Below are positions 27,403 to 35,364 of a DNA stretch of 35,364 nt, in pieces. Position numbers and translations under genes: made by a program. Where the stretch lies: positions 1 through 35,364 of the forward strand of contig NZ_NYVD01000030.1 of NCBI RefSeq assembly GCF_002684405.1, given 5' to 3'. The notes beneath the pieces were generated by a model that had not been told where the DNA came from, did not search any database, and worked only from the letters and a program-made list of their open reading frames with translations. The stretch's first letter is position 1. Each line of letters begins with the position of its first letter. This stretch comes from Parvibaculum sp. (GTDB lineage: Bacteria; Pseudomonadota; Alphaproteobacteria; Parvibaculales; Parvibaculaceae).

Positions 27403-29295
27403 ATGCTCGACGCACTGCGAAAAACCGCCTCCGGCTGGATCGGAATGGGCCTGATGGGCTTGCTGGTCGTGAGCTTCGCAGTGTGGGGCATAGCCGACAT
27501 CTTCCGGGGCTATGGCTCTTCCGCCGTGGCCACCGTCGGGTCGCAGGAAATCGATGTCGCGGCATATCAGCGTGAAATCTCGAATGAGACACGCCGCCTC
27601 TCGCAGCGCTACGGACAGCCGATCACGCCGCAGATTGCGCAGCAGCTGGGTGTGAACCAGAGCGCGCTGGGTCGTCTCATCGGCCTTGCCGCGCTCAATG
27701 GCGGCGCGGAGGACCTCGGTCTCGCGGTCAGCGACAAGAAGGTCGCGCACAACATCATGACGGATCCGGAGCTGCAAAATACGTTCGGCAAGTTCGACAA
27801 GCGGAATTTCGAGCTGGCGCTTTCCCGCGCGAATATCTCCGAGGAAGCGTTCATCAAGGATCGCCGGGACTATCTGATCCGCAACCAGCTGATCGGCGTG
27901 ATCGGCAACGGCGTTCATGCCCCCGATGCGATGGTCGACGCGATTGCGACCTTCCAGAAGGAAACGCGCGATGCGACCTATCTGGTGCTGCCGCCGTCGC
28001 TTGCCGGAAACGTTGCCGACCCCGACGAGAAGGAGCTGGAGGCCTATTACCAGAAGATTTCCGCCAAGTTCCAGAAGCCGGAGACGCGGAGCTTCAGCAT
28101 CATGCAGCTCACCCCCGACGCGGTCGCCGAGACGATTTCGATATCGGAAGACGATCTGAAAACGGCTTTCGAGCAGCAGAAGGCGAGCTTCAATACACCG
28201 GAAAAACGGGACGTCATCCAGATCACCTTCGACACCAATGAGGATGCGGCCGCAGCCGTCGCCAAGCTGCGCAGCGGCACGCCGGTCGAGGATGTCGTGA
28301 AAGCGCGCGGCCTTACGATGGACGATGTGAACCTCGGACTGGTCAGCAAGGCGCAGATGCTGTCGCCCGCCATCGGCGACGCGGCGTTCTCGCTCGAGCC
28401 CGGCCAGGTCAGCGATCCGGTAAAGGGACCGCTCGGGACGGTGGTTCTGAAGGTCACCAAGGTGGAACCGGGTGTCACCAAGAGTTTCGACGACGTGAAA
28501 GACAAGCTGCGCAAGACCCTGGCGATGCAGCGCGCCCGCGAGGAAATCTACAATATCCAGAACTCGATCGAGGACGACCGCGCCGGCGGCATGTCGTTCC
28601 GCGACGTCGCGGAGAAAAACGGCCTGACGATCCAGAGCATCAAGGGCGTCACCAAGGACGGCAAGACGCGGGACGGCAAGGACGTGGACCTGCCCGATCT
28701 GCCGGACCTTCTGAAGACGGTCTATGAATACGGACCCGACGAACAGATCCCGCCGCGCGACAATGGCAAGAGCGGCTATTACTGGGTGCATGTGGACCAG
28801 CAGACGGATGCCGCAATTCCGCCGCTGAAAGACGTGCGCAGCCAGGTCGTGTCGGACTGGAAGGACCAGCAGCGCAAGAACAAGCTGGACGCGCTGGCCC
28901 AGAAGCTCGCGGAGCGTGGCAACAAGGGCGAAAGCTTCGACAAGATCGCCTCGGAGTTCGACCGCAGCGTGCTGGTGCAGAAAGGTATTCAGCGCTATGC
29001 CCGCAGCGATACGTTCTCGCGCATCGCGGTGACGCGCCTGTTCGCAACGCCCAAGGGCCGCTTCACATACGGCCCCGTAATGGTCGGCGACAGCATGCTG
29101 GTGATGCAGGTGAAGGACATTCACAAGCCGCAGCTCGCCGCCGATTCCGACGAGTACAAAAAGCTCAAGGCGGACATCAAGGACTCGATTGCGTCCGACA
29201 TGATCGGAACCATGGTCGCGGGCCTGCAGGAGAAGATGGGCGTGAGCGTCAATCAGCGGCTGGTGCAGCAGGTAACCGGCACCCCCAGCCAGTAA
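27403..29295 (+). CDS. ppiD: PpiD-type periplasmic peptidyl-prolyl isomerase/chaperone
   Basis: A 630-residue membrane-anchored periplasmic folding factor of the PpiD/SurA type. One N-terminal signal anchor (about 12-34) is followed by a SurA-like N-terminal domain (VGSQEIDVAAYQREI and helices to about 220), a parvulin-like domain (about 268-363, with SPAIGDAAFSLEPGQVSDPV) and a long helical C-terminal part. Length matches E. coli PpiD (623). The start is the Met before the anchor, with GGAAAGAAG upstream; an upstream in-frame ATG at 27286 adds 39 unlikely residues. The trpE frame begins directly after its stop. Confidence 0.9.
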   Translation: MLDALRKTASGWIGMGLMGLLVVSFAVWGIADIFRGYGSSAVATVGSQEIDVAAYQREISNETRRLSQRYGQPITPQIAQQLGVNQSALGRLIGLAALNGGAEDLGLAVSDKKVAHNIMTDPELQNTFGKFDKRNFELALSRANISEEAFIKDRRDYLIRNQLIGVIGNGVHAPDAMVDAIATFQKETRDATYLVLPPSLAGNVADPDEKELEAYYQKISAKFQKPETRSFSIMQLTPDAVAETISISEDDLKTAFEQQKASFNTPEKRDVIQITFDTNEDAAAAVAKLRSGTPVEDVVKARGLTMDDVNLGLVSKAQMLSPAIGDAAFSLEPGQVSDPVKGPLGTVVLKVTKVEPGVTKSFDDVKDKLRKTLAMQRAREEIYNIQNSIEDDRAGGMSFRDVAEKNGLTIQSIKGVTKDGKTRDGKDVDLPDLPDLLKTVYEYGPDEQIPPRDNGKSGYYWVHVDQQTDAAIPPLKDVRSQVVSDWKDQQRKNKLDALAQKLAERGNKGESFDKIASEFDRSVLVQKGIQRYARSDTFSRIAVTRLFATPKGRFTYGPVMVGDSMLVMQVKDIHKPQLAADSDEYKKLKADIKDSIASDMIGTMVAGLQEKMGVSVNQRLVQQVTGTPSQ

Positions 29296-29304
29296 GTGAC
29301 GAAC

Positions 29305-30816
29305 ATGATCTTTCCCGAGTATCCGGATTTCGAACGCGCTTACGAAGCGGGTGAGCCGCAGGTCGTCTATACCCGGCTGGTTGCCGATCTGGAGACGCCC
29401 GTGTCGGCGATGCTGAAGATTGCCGACGGACGGCCGAACAGCTTCCTTCTGGAATCGGTGGAGGGCGGCGATACGCGAGGCCGCTATTCCATCATCGGTC
29501 TCAAGCCCGACGCGATCTGGCGCTGCCGGGGCAACAAGGCGGAACTGAACCGTCATGCCCGTGTCGATACCGGTTCATTCGAGCCTTGCGACAAGGATGC
29601 GCTCGATGCGCTGCGCGCTTTCATCGAGGAATCGCGGATCGAGCTGCCCGACGAGCTGCCGCCCATGGCGGCGGGCGTCTTTGGCTATATGGGCTACGAC
29701 ACCGTCCGGCTGATGGAAAACCTGCCGAACGAGAACCCCGACGCGCTGGGGCTTCCTGACGGGTTGTTCCTGCGCCCGACCGTGATTGCCGTTTTCGACG
29801 CGGTGAAGGATGAAGTGACGGTGGTGACGCCGGTGCGCCCGGAAGCGGGCGTGAGCGCCCGCGCCGCCTTCGCCCGCGCCGGCGAGCGGCTTAACGATGT
29901 TGTGGCCGATTTCGACCGTTCCATCCCGCATCTCTCGCAGGATGCCAATATCGACGACCTGCAGCCGCCGAAGTCGAACACGCCGCAGGAAACCTATTTC
30001 AGCATGGTGGAGCGGGCGAAAGAGTATATCGCGGCGGGCGATATCTTTCAGGTCGTGCTGTCGCAGCGTTTCGAGACGCCCTTCACCCTGCCCCCGTTTG
30101 CGCTTTATCGTGCGCTCCGGCGGATCAACCCGTCTCCCTATCTCTATTTCCTCAATTTCGAGGATTTCTCCATCGTCGGTTCCAGCCCGGAGATTCTCGT
30201 TCGTGTACGGAACAACCGTGTCACGATCCGCCCGATCGCCGGTACGCGCCATCGCGGAAAGAACAAGGCCGAAGACGCCGAAATCGCGGAAGAGCTTCTC
30301 TCCGACCCGAAGGAACGCGCGGAGCATCTCATGCTGCTCGATCTCGGCCGCAACGATGCGGGCCGCGTCTCGAAGATCGGCAGCGTGGAAGTAACCGAGA
30401 AATTCGCGCTGCAGCACACCTCGCACCTCATCCATATCGTGTCGAATGTCGAAGGCGATCTGGATCCGGAATATGACGCCATTTCCGCGCTTATCGCCGG
30501 GTTTCCCGCCGGCACCGTTTCCGGCGCGCCCAAGGTTCGCGCGATGGAGATTATCGACGAGCTGGAGCTTGAAAAGCGCGGCGCCTATGCGGGCTGCGTG
30601 GGCTATTTCTCCGCCGCGGGCGAAATGGACACCTGTATCGTTCTGCGCACCGCCATCGTGAAAGACGAGAAGATGTATGTGCAGGCGGGCGGAGGCGTCG
30701 TTGCCGATTCAAGCCCTGAAGGCGAGTATCAGGAGAGCGTGAACAAGGCGAAGGCCCTTTTCCGCGCCGCCGAGGAGGCCGTGCGCTACGCCTCGCAGGG
30801 CGGACGCAGGCAGTGA
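29305..30816 (+). CDS. trpE: Anthranilate synthase component I
   Basis: TrpE converts chorismate to anthranilate with TrpG supplying ammonia. The 503-residue protein has the Trp feedback-binding motif LLES (48-51), GVFGYMGYD, then the chorismate-binding domain: DIFQVVLSQRF, SSPEILVR, PIAGTRHRGK, LDLGRNDAGRV and FPAGTVSGAPK. It is not fused to trpG, unlike the rhizobial trpE(G). A GTG at 29296 abutting the ppiD stop could add three residues. Neither start has a strong ribosome-binding site, so translation is probably coupled to ppiD. There is no room for a classical trp leader directly upstream. Confidence 0.96.
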   Translation: MIFPEYPDFERAYEAGEPQVVYTRLVADLETPVSAMLKIADGRPNSFLLESVEGGDTRGRYSIIGLKPDAIWRCRGNKAELNRHARVDTGSFEPCDKDALDALRAFIEESRIELPDELPPMAAGVFGYMGYDTVRLMENLPNENPDALGLPDGLFLRPTVIAVFDAVKDEVTVVTPVRPEAGVSARAAFARAGERLNDVVADFDRSIPHLSQDANIDDLQPPKSNTPQETYFSMVERAKEYIAAGDIFQVVLSQRFETPFTLPPFALYRALRRINPSPYLYFLNFEDFSIVGSSPEILVRVRNNRVTIRPIAGTRHRGKNKAEDAEIAEELLSDPKERAEHLMLLDLGRNDAGRVSKIGSVEVTEKFALQHTSHLIHIVSNVEGDLDPEYDAISALIAGFPAGTVSGAPKVRAMEIIDELELEKRGAYAGCVGYFSAAGEMDTCIVLRTAIVKDEKMYVQAGGGVVADSSPEGEYQESVNKAKALFRAAEEAVRYASQGGRRQ

Positions 30817-30832
30817 CGACGGGGCTGTGACC

Positions 30833-31630
30833 ATGGCCGAGCGCGCCGGACCGATCCTCGTTTTCGATTCCGGTATAGGCGGTCTGTCCGTTCTCGACGC
30901 CATCCACACGCTTCTACCGACGCGCCAATGCATCTATGCGGCGGACGATGCCGCCTTTCCCTATGGAGAGTGGGAAGAGGCTGCGCTGATCGAGCATATC
31001 GTTCGGGTGATGGACGGCCTCGTCGAGGCGCATGCGCCCCGGGCCATCGTGATTGCCTGCAATACGGCTTCGACACTGGTTCTGCCCGCGCTTCGGGCGC
31101 GCTTCAGCATACCCATCGTCGGCACCGTCCCGGCCATCAAGCCCGCCGCCGGGCGCACGAAGAGCGGCGTCATTTCGGTGCTCGCCACGCCCGGCACGAT
31201 CGCCCGGGATTATACGCGTCAGCTGATCCAGCAATTCGCCGCCGACGTGCATGTCGAACTGGTCGCCTCGCGCCGGCTCGCCGCGATTGCGGAAAAACTG
31301 CTTCAGGAAGACGAGATCGACACCGAGGCCGTCCGGGAAGAAATTCTGCCCTGCTTCATCGAAACAGAGAACGGGCGCACCGACATCGTGGTGCTGGGCT
31401 GCACGCATTACCCCTTCCTGATCCCGCATATGAGCGCGGTCGCGCCCTGGCCCGTGGACTGGCTCGACCCGGCGCCCGCCATCGCGCAGCGGCTCGCGAC
31501 CCTGATCGGGAACAACAGGCGGATCGCGGAGGGAGAAGGCTTCACGCTTTTCACCAGCGGCGCTTCCGCCCCGCGCCCTCTCGCGGGCATGTTGCGCGCC
31601 CGCGGCGTCCCCGTCGCCAGCGATCAGTAA
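30833..31630 (+). CDS. murI: Glutamate racemase
   Basis: MurI makes D-glutamate for peptidoglycan. The 265-residue protein has the N-terminal FDSGIGGLSV (Asp12), the first catalytic cysteine Cys76 in ACNTAST and the second, Cys190, in LGCTHYPFL. The start at 30833 gives MAERAGPILVFDSG; an in-frame GTG at 30827 is possible. It follows trpE by 16 bases and is separated from trpG by 140 bases with a plausible promoter, so it looks like the last gene of the ppiD-trpE-murI unit. Its place between trpE and trpG is unusual. Confidence 0.94.
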   Translation: MAERAGPILVFDSGIGGLSVLDAIHTLLPTRQCIYAADDAAFPYGEWEEAALIEHIVRVMDGLVEAHAPRAIVIACNTASTLVLPALRARFSIPIVGTVPAIKPAAGRTKSGVISVLATPGTIARDYTRQLIQQFAADVHVELVASRRLAAIAEKLLQEDEIDTEAVREEILPCFIETENGRTDIVVLGCTHYPFLIPHMSAVAPWPVDWLDPAPAIAQRLATLIGNNRRIAEGEGFTLFTSGASAPRPLAGMLRARGVPVASDQ

Positions 31631-31660
31631 CGCATTGATATTGCGGGATCATCAGTCCTA

Positions 31661-31727
31661 TTGTGCGATCTTTCCGACGCGCATTATAACCGCGCCATTC
31701 TGCGCTATATTGACCGGAACATCCGGT
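31661..31727 (+). promoter_or_regulatory. Putative trpG promoter with downstream dyad
   Basis: TTGTGC (31661-31666), an 18-base spacer and TATAAC (31685-31690) resemble a sigma-70 promoter that would start trpG-D-C transcription near 31697. In the resulting leader, ACCGGA (31713-31718) and TCCGGT (31722-31727) form a perfect 6-bp dyad with a 3-base spacer. It could be an operator or a leader hairpin. Confidence 0.4.
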
Positions 31728-31770
31728 TGTCACTTTGCCCTGAAAGCCTCTTGTTCTTGAAAGCCCGGCC

Positions 31771-32364
31771 ATGCTGCTACTGATCGATAATTACGACAGC
31801 TTCACCTACAACCTCGTCCATTTTTTGGGGGAGTTGGGTGCGCGCGCCGAGGTGCACCGGAACGACAAGATTTCGGTCAATGAAGCGCTGGCCAAAAGCC
31901 CGACGGCCATCGTGCTTTCGCCGGGCCCCTGCGATCCGGACAAGGCGGGCATCTGCCTTGAGCTGATCGAGGCGGCGGCCGCGCACAGGATCCCGCTTCT
32001 TGGCGTCTGCCTCGGCCATCAGGCCATCGGCCAGGCCTTCGGCGGCAAGGTGGTGCGCGCGCCCGTACTGATGCATGGCAAGATGAGCGACATCCATCAT
32101 CACGGCAAAGGCGTTTTCGCAAACCTGCCGAGCCCCATCGAGGCGACGCGCTATCACTCGCTGATCGTGGAGCGCGAGAGCCTGCCCGACTGCCTGGAGA
32201 TCACCGCCTGGACGACGGACGGGATCATCATGGGAATGCAGCACAAGGAGCTGCCCATTCACGGCGTGCAATTCCACCCGGAAAGCATCGCCTCCGAACG
32301 CGGGCACGAAATTCTCGCGAACTTCCTCCAGCTTGCAGGCTTCAACGTGATGGAGACGGCATGA
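31771..32364 (+). CDS. trpG: Anthranilate synthase component II, glutamine amidotransferase
   Basis: TrpG hydrolyses glutamine to feed ammonia to TrpE. The 197-residue class I amidotransferase begins [20 protein letters not shown], has the oxyanion block [12 protein letters not shown], nucleophile Cys80 in [15 protein letters not shown], and His169/Glu171 in QFHPES. In some bacteria the TrpG is shared with folate synthesis (PabA); this one sits in the trp cluster. It overlaps trpD by four bases (ATGA) and is preceded by its own candidate promoter. Confidence 0.96.
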   Translation: MLLLIDNYDSFTYNLVHFLGELGARAEVHRNDKISVNEALAKSPTAIVLSPGPCDPDKAGICLELIEAAAAHRIPLLGVCLGHQAIGQAFGGKVVRAPVLMHGKMSDIHHHGKGVFANLPSPIEATRYHSLIVERESLPDCLEITAWTTDGIIMGMQHKELPIHGVQFHPESIASERGHEILANFLQLAGFNVMETA

Positions 32365-33398
32365 ACGACCTCAAGCCCGTTCTGGCCAAACTGTCCGAGG
32401 GCCATGAACTTTCGGCGGAAGACGCCCGCTTTGCCTTCAGCCACATCATGGAAGGCGAAGCGACGCCGGCGCAGATCGCCGCCTTCCTGATGGGGATGCG
32501 GGTGCGCGGAGAGCGCGTGACCGAAATCACGGCGGGCGCCACCGTATTGCGGGAGAAGATGCTCCGCGTCGAAGCGCCGAAGGGCGCGGTGGACATTGTG
32601 GGCACGGGCGGCGACGGCGCTGGCACCTACAACATCTCGACGGCGGCGGCGCTGGTGACGGCGGGCGCAGGCGTTGCCGTTGCCAAGCATGGCAACCGCA
32701 AGGCCTCTTCGCTTTCCGGCACGGCGGATGCGCTGCAGGAACTGGGCGTCAATCTCGACGTGGCGCCGGATGTGATCGCGCGCAGCATTCGCGAAGCCGG
32801 TATCGGCTTCATGTTCGCGCAGGCCCACCACCCTGCCATGCGGCATGTGGGACCGGTGCGCGTGGAACTCGGCATCAAGACGATTTTCAACCTGATCGGC
32901 CCGCTGTCCAATCCGGCGGGCGTGACGCGGCAGATCGTCGGCGTCTATTCGCGCGAGCTGGTGCGGCCCTTCGCCGAGGCGCTGCGCAATCTCGGGTCGG
33001 AAAAAGCCTGGATCGTGCACGGCACGGTGCCGGGCATGGGCGGGATCGACGAGCTGACCACGACGGGCATCAGCTTCGTTGCCGAGCTGGACCAGGGCGA
33101 GATCCGCGAGTTCGAGGTCGCACCGGAAGATGTCGACCTGCCGCGTGCCGATATTGCCGACCTCAAGGGCGGCGACCCTGCACATAATGCGCAAGCCATT
33201 CGCGACCTCCTGGCGGGCGCGCCCGGCCCCTATCGGAATATCGTGCTGCTGAACGCCGCAGGCGCGCTTGTCGTCGCCGGGAAAGCCTCCTCGCTCGAGG
33301 AGGGTGTGGCGCTTGCCGCCGAAAGCATCGACAACGGCGCGGCGACGAAAGTGCTGGAGCGCCTTGTGCAACAGACCAATAATCAGGTGCCCGCATGA
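32361..33398 (+). CDS. trpD: Anthranilate phosphoribosyltransferase
   Basis: TrpD joins anthranilate to phosphoribosyl pyrophosphate. The 345-residue protein has the PRPP-binding GTGGDG (81-86), [14 protein letters not shown], the anthranilate-site segment [11 protein letters not shown], and [12 protein letters not shown]. All expected catalytic blocks are present. ATGA overlaps join it to trpG upstream and trpC downstream, so the three genes are translationally coupled. Confidence 0.97.
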   Translation: MNDLKPVLAKLSEGHELSAEDARFAFSHIMEGEATPAQIAAFLMGMRVRGERVTEITAGATVLREKMLRVEAPKGAVDIVGTGGDGAGTYNISTAAALVTAGAGVAVAKHGNRKASSLSGTADALQELGVNLDVAPDVIARSIREAGIGFMFAQAHHPAMRHVGPVRVELGIKTIFNLIGPLSNPAGVTRQIVGVYSRELVRPFAEALRNLGSEKAWIVHGTVPGMGGIDELTTTGISFVAELDQGEIREFEVAPEDVDLPRADIADLKGGDPAHNAQAIRDLLAGAPGPYRNIVLLNAAGALVVAGKASSLEEGVALAAESIDNGAATKVLERLVQQTNNQVPA

Positions 33399-34192
33399 GC
33401 GACATTCTCGACAAGATCGGCGCCTACAAGCTGGAAGAGATCGCGACGGCCAAGGCCGCGCGCACGCCGGCCCAGATGGAAGAAGCGGCGGCGGCGGCTT
33501 CTCCGACGCGCGGCTTTTACAAGGCCCTGCACGACGCCTGTGCGAGCGGCGGCTATGGCCTGATCGCAGAGATCAAGAAGGCAAGCCCCTCCAAAGGGCT
33601 GATCCGGGAAGACTTCAATCCGCCAGTGCTTGCCCGTGCCTACGAAGCCGGCGGCGCGACCTGCCTTTCGGTCCTCACGGACGGGCCGTCCTTTCAGGGG
33701 GCGCCGGACTATCTTACCGCCGCCCGCAATGCGGTGCTGCTGCCGGTGATCCGCAAGGACTTCATGTATGACGTCTATCAGGTGGCGGAAGCCCGCGCGA
33801 TGGGCGCGGACGCGATCCTCATCATCATGGCGGCGGTCAGCGACACGCAAGCGCACGACCTGGAAGAAGCCGCTTTCCATTGGGGCATGGACGTTCTGGT
33901 TGAGGTGCACGACGAGGCCGAGCTGGAGCGCGCGCTCACCCTCAAGAGCCCACTTCTCGGCATCAACAACCGCAACCTCAAGACCTTCGAGACGACGCTG
34001 GAAACGACGGAGCGACTTGCCCCGCTCGTTCCGTCCGACAGGCTGATCGTCGGCGAGAGCGGCATCTTCACGCCGGACGATCTGGCGCGGCTTGCCAAGG
34101 CGGGGGTTCGGAGCTTTCTCGTAGGCGAAAGCCTGATGCGGCAGCCGGATGTGGAGGCGGCAACGCGCAACCTTCTCGCCCACGCGGCCTGA
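33395..34192 (+). CDS. trpC: Indole-3-glycerol-phosphate synthase
   Basis: TrpC closes the indole ring. The 265-residue TIM-barrel protein has [12 protein letters not shown] (57-68) with an active-site lysine, [10 protein letters not shown] with the catalytic lysine, GINNRNL, and the phosphate-binding GESGI and VGESLMR. It is a single-function enzyme with no fused TrpF. It overlaps trpD by four bases; the GNAT gene starts six bases after its stop. Confidence 0.97.
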   Translation: MSDILDKIGAYKLEEIATAKAARTPAQMEEAAAAASPTRGFYKALHDACASGGYGLIAEIKKASPSKGLIREDFNPPVLARAYEAGGATCLSVLTDGPSFQGAPDYLTAARNAVLLPVIRKDFMYDVYQVAEARAMGADAILIIMAAVSDTQAHDLEEAAFHWGMDVLVEVHDEAELERALTLKSPLLGINNRNLKTFETTLETTERLAPLVPSDRLIVGESGIFTPDDLARLAKAGVRSFLVGESLMRQPDVEAATRNLLAHAA

Positions 34193-34198
34193 CTGCCA

Positions 34199-34720
34199 AT
34201 GACCTATCGCATACGCCATGCGCGGCCCGACGAACTCGACCTGCTGGCCGGGATCGAGAAGGATGCGGGGATGGTTTTTGCCGATGTCGGCCTGAAGGAA
34301 ATTTCCGATCACCCGCCCGCCGACATAGCCTATGTGCGCTCCTTTCTGCGGGGCGGCGCTATCCTGATCGCGGCGGATGAACAGGATAAACCGGCCGGTT
34401 TCGCGCTGGTCGGGTTCATCGACCGGGCCGGGCATCTGTTCGAACTGTCGGTTCATCGCGCCCATGCACGCAAAGGTCTCGGCGCCCGCCTGACGGCGGC
34501 TTGCTGCGGTTTTGCCTTTGCGCAGGGCGCCCGGCGGATGACGCTTTCCACGTTCCGCGACGTACAATGGAACGCCCCGTTTTACGCGAAGCTCGGATTT
34601 CGTATCCTGCCTCAGGATGACTGGACGCCAGGTCTTTTCACTCTTCGCATGCGCGAGGAAGATGGCGGCCTGCCGATGGAGCGCCGGTGCTTCATGGAAA
34701 AGGAGCTGAGCGAAAATTGA
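34199..34720 (+). CDS. GNAT family N-acetyltransferase
   Basis: A 173-residue GNAT acetyltransferase. The acetyl-CoA-binding motif A is [18 protein letters not shown] (81-98, with RKGLGA at 91-96), and motif B is [13 protein letters not shown] near 121-133. The substrate cannot be told; small amines or protein N-termini are both possible. It sits between trpC and moaC, genes usually adjacent in alphaproteobacteria, with only a six-base gap before it and a TTGA overlap with moaC after it. No Shine-Dalgarno is seen, so coupling to trpC is likely. Confidence 0.88.
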   Translation: MTYRIRHARPDELDLLAGIEKDAGMVFADVGLKEISDHPPADIAYVRSFLRGGAILIAADEQDKPAGFALVGFIDRAGHLFELSVHRAHARKGLGARLTAACCGFAFAQGARRMTLSTFRDVQWNAPFYAKLGFRILPQDDWTPGLFTLRMREEDGGLPMERRCFMEKELSEN

Positions 34721-35196
34721 GCGGCAAGTTTTCCCATATCGACGAGAGCGGCGCGGCCCATATGGTCGATGTGTCGGAGAAGAGCGTGACCGCGCGTGTC
34801 GCCACCGCGCGCGGGCGCGTGACCATGGCGCCGGAGACGCTCACCCTCATTCGCGAAGACGGGCTGAAAAAAGGCAATGCGCTGGAGGTGGCCCGGCTGG
34901 CAGGCATCATGGCCGCCAAGCAGACATCGGCCCTCATTCCGCTATGCCATCCGCTTGCCATCAGCAAGGTCGAACTCCACCTCACTCCGTCTACGGAGGA
35001 TAGCGCCGTCGAGATCGAGGCTACCGTCAAGACCAGCGGGCAGACCGGGGTCGAGATGGAGGCACTGACCGCGGTCAGCGTGGCGGCGCTCACGCTCTAC
35101 GACATGGCCAAGGCCGTGGACAAGGCCATGCACATCACCGATGTCCGGCTGACGCATAAGAGCGGCGGCAAGTCGGGCGACTATAATGCAGACTGA
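34717..35196 (+). CDS. moaC: Cyclic pyranopterin monophosphate synthase
   Basis: MoaC acts with MoaA in the first step of molybdenum-cofactor synthesis. I place the start at TTG 34717, overlapping the GNAT stop (TTGA). This gives 159 residues beginning [11 protein letters not shown], which fits the family start, with AGGAG (34701-34705) upstream. An ATG at 34687 would add ten residues of GNAT-overlapping sequence. [32 protein letters not shown] and the C-terminal THKSGGKSG are the family's conserved active-site blocks. moeA follows after 16 bases. Confidence 0.95.
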   Translation: MSGKFSHIDESGAAHMVDVSEKSVTARVATARGRVTMAPETLTLIREDGLKKGNALEVARLAGIMAAKQTSALIPLCHPLAISKVELHLTPSTEDSAVEIEATVKTSGQTGVEMEALTAVSVAALTLYDMAKAVDKAMHITDVRLTHKSGGKSGDYNAD

Positions 35197-35212
35197 CTGA
35201 AAGGCCTTTCCC

Positions 35213-35364
35213 ATGGCCGACACCCCTCTTCTTTCCGTTTTCGACGCGCGGTCCAAAATTCTCGCGGCGCTCCATACGGTCCCGTCCGAAACAGTGCCTC
35301 TGTCACAGGCGCATGGGCGCGTTCTCACCGAAGACGCCATCGCGCGGCGCACGCAGCCGCCCGC
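35213..35364 (+). CDS. moeA: Molybdopterin molybdenumtransferase (3' end cut by window)
   Basis: The first 50 codons of MoeA, which inserts molybdate into adenylated molybdopterin. LLSVFDARSKILAAL, the ETVPLSQAHGRVLTEDAIA segment and RRTQPP are the typical N-terminus ahead of the conserved NSAMDGYA motif, which lies beyond the window. The ATG is 16 bases after moaC. The moaC-moeA pair next to trpC is a familiar alphaproteobacterial arrangement. Confidence 0.93.
   Translation, partial: MADTPLLSVFDARSKILAALHTVPSETVPLSQAHGRVLTEDAIARRTQPP

Overview
The window is GC-rich, chromosomal and almost entirely coding. It holds 37 protein genes, two of them cut by the window ends, and no rRNA, tRNA, CRISPR array or insertion sequence that I can see. 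Gene content and order point to an alphaproteobacterium: a fused ispDF followed by pgpA and pncC; pdhA, a pdhB with its own lipoyl domain, pdhC and lpdA downstream of ftsB and eno; kdsA-pyrG-secG-tpiA; ppiD-trpE; and trpG-trpD-trpC next to moaC-moeA. A Parvibaculum-like or other Hyphomicrobiales-related lineage is a guess. I cannot fix the genus.

Layout. 1-1642 (+): isoprenoid, phospholipid and nucleotide-repair genes (ispDF, pgpA, pncC). 1649-12603 (-): a long central-metabolism block read eno, ftsB, pdhA, pdhB, pdhC, lpdA, terC, sulfatase, lipA, ratA-like. It makes pyruvate dehydrogenase and the lipoate it needs; terC and the sulfatase sit unexpectedly inside it. 12787-15608: a PadR-type repressor divergent from a DUF1302 outer-membrane protein, with a 311-base control region between them that contains a clear dyad. 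15748-17955 (+): queC-queE-queD-queF, the route to preQ1 for tRNA queuosine apart from GTP cyclohydrolase. 17974-22181: a lysophospholipid acyltransferase (-), a membrane histidine kinase (+), then a TetR regulator with a phytanoyl-CoA-dioxygenase-type enzyme (+). 22185-26226 (-): tpiA, secG, pyrG, kdsA. 26227-26872: a 646-base stretch with no recognised gene, holding a strong intrinsic terminator, two small ORFs and a leader that can fold in alternative ways. 26873 to the end (+): a small membrane protein, ppiD, trpE, murI, then trpG, trpD, trpC, a GNAT acetyltransferase, moaC and the start of moeA.

How the genes work together. LipA matures the lipoyl domains of PdhB and PdhC, and Eno, PDH and Lpd form the lower glycolysis-to-acetyl-CoA segment. 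TrpE, TrpG, TrpD and TrpC take chorismate to indole-glycerol phosphate; trpF, trpB and trpA are not here. The most unusual points are regulatory: an apparently leaderless tetR whose -10 lies inside an operator-like dyad, the PadR/DUF1302 dyad, a hairpin ending on the ftsB start codon, and the structured region before the 114-residue membrane protein. I found no defence, mobile or secondary-metabolite system.
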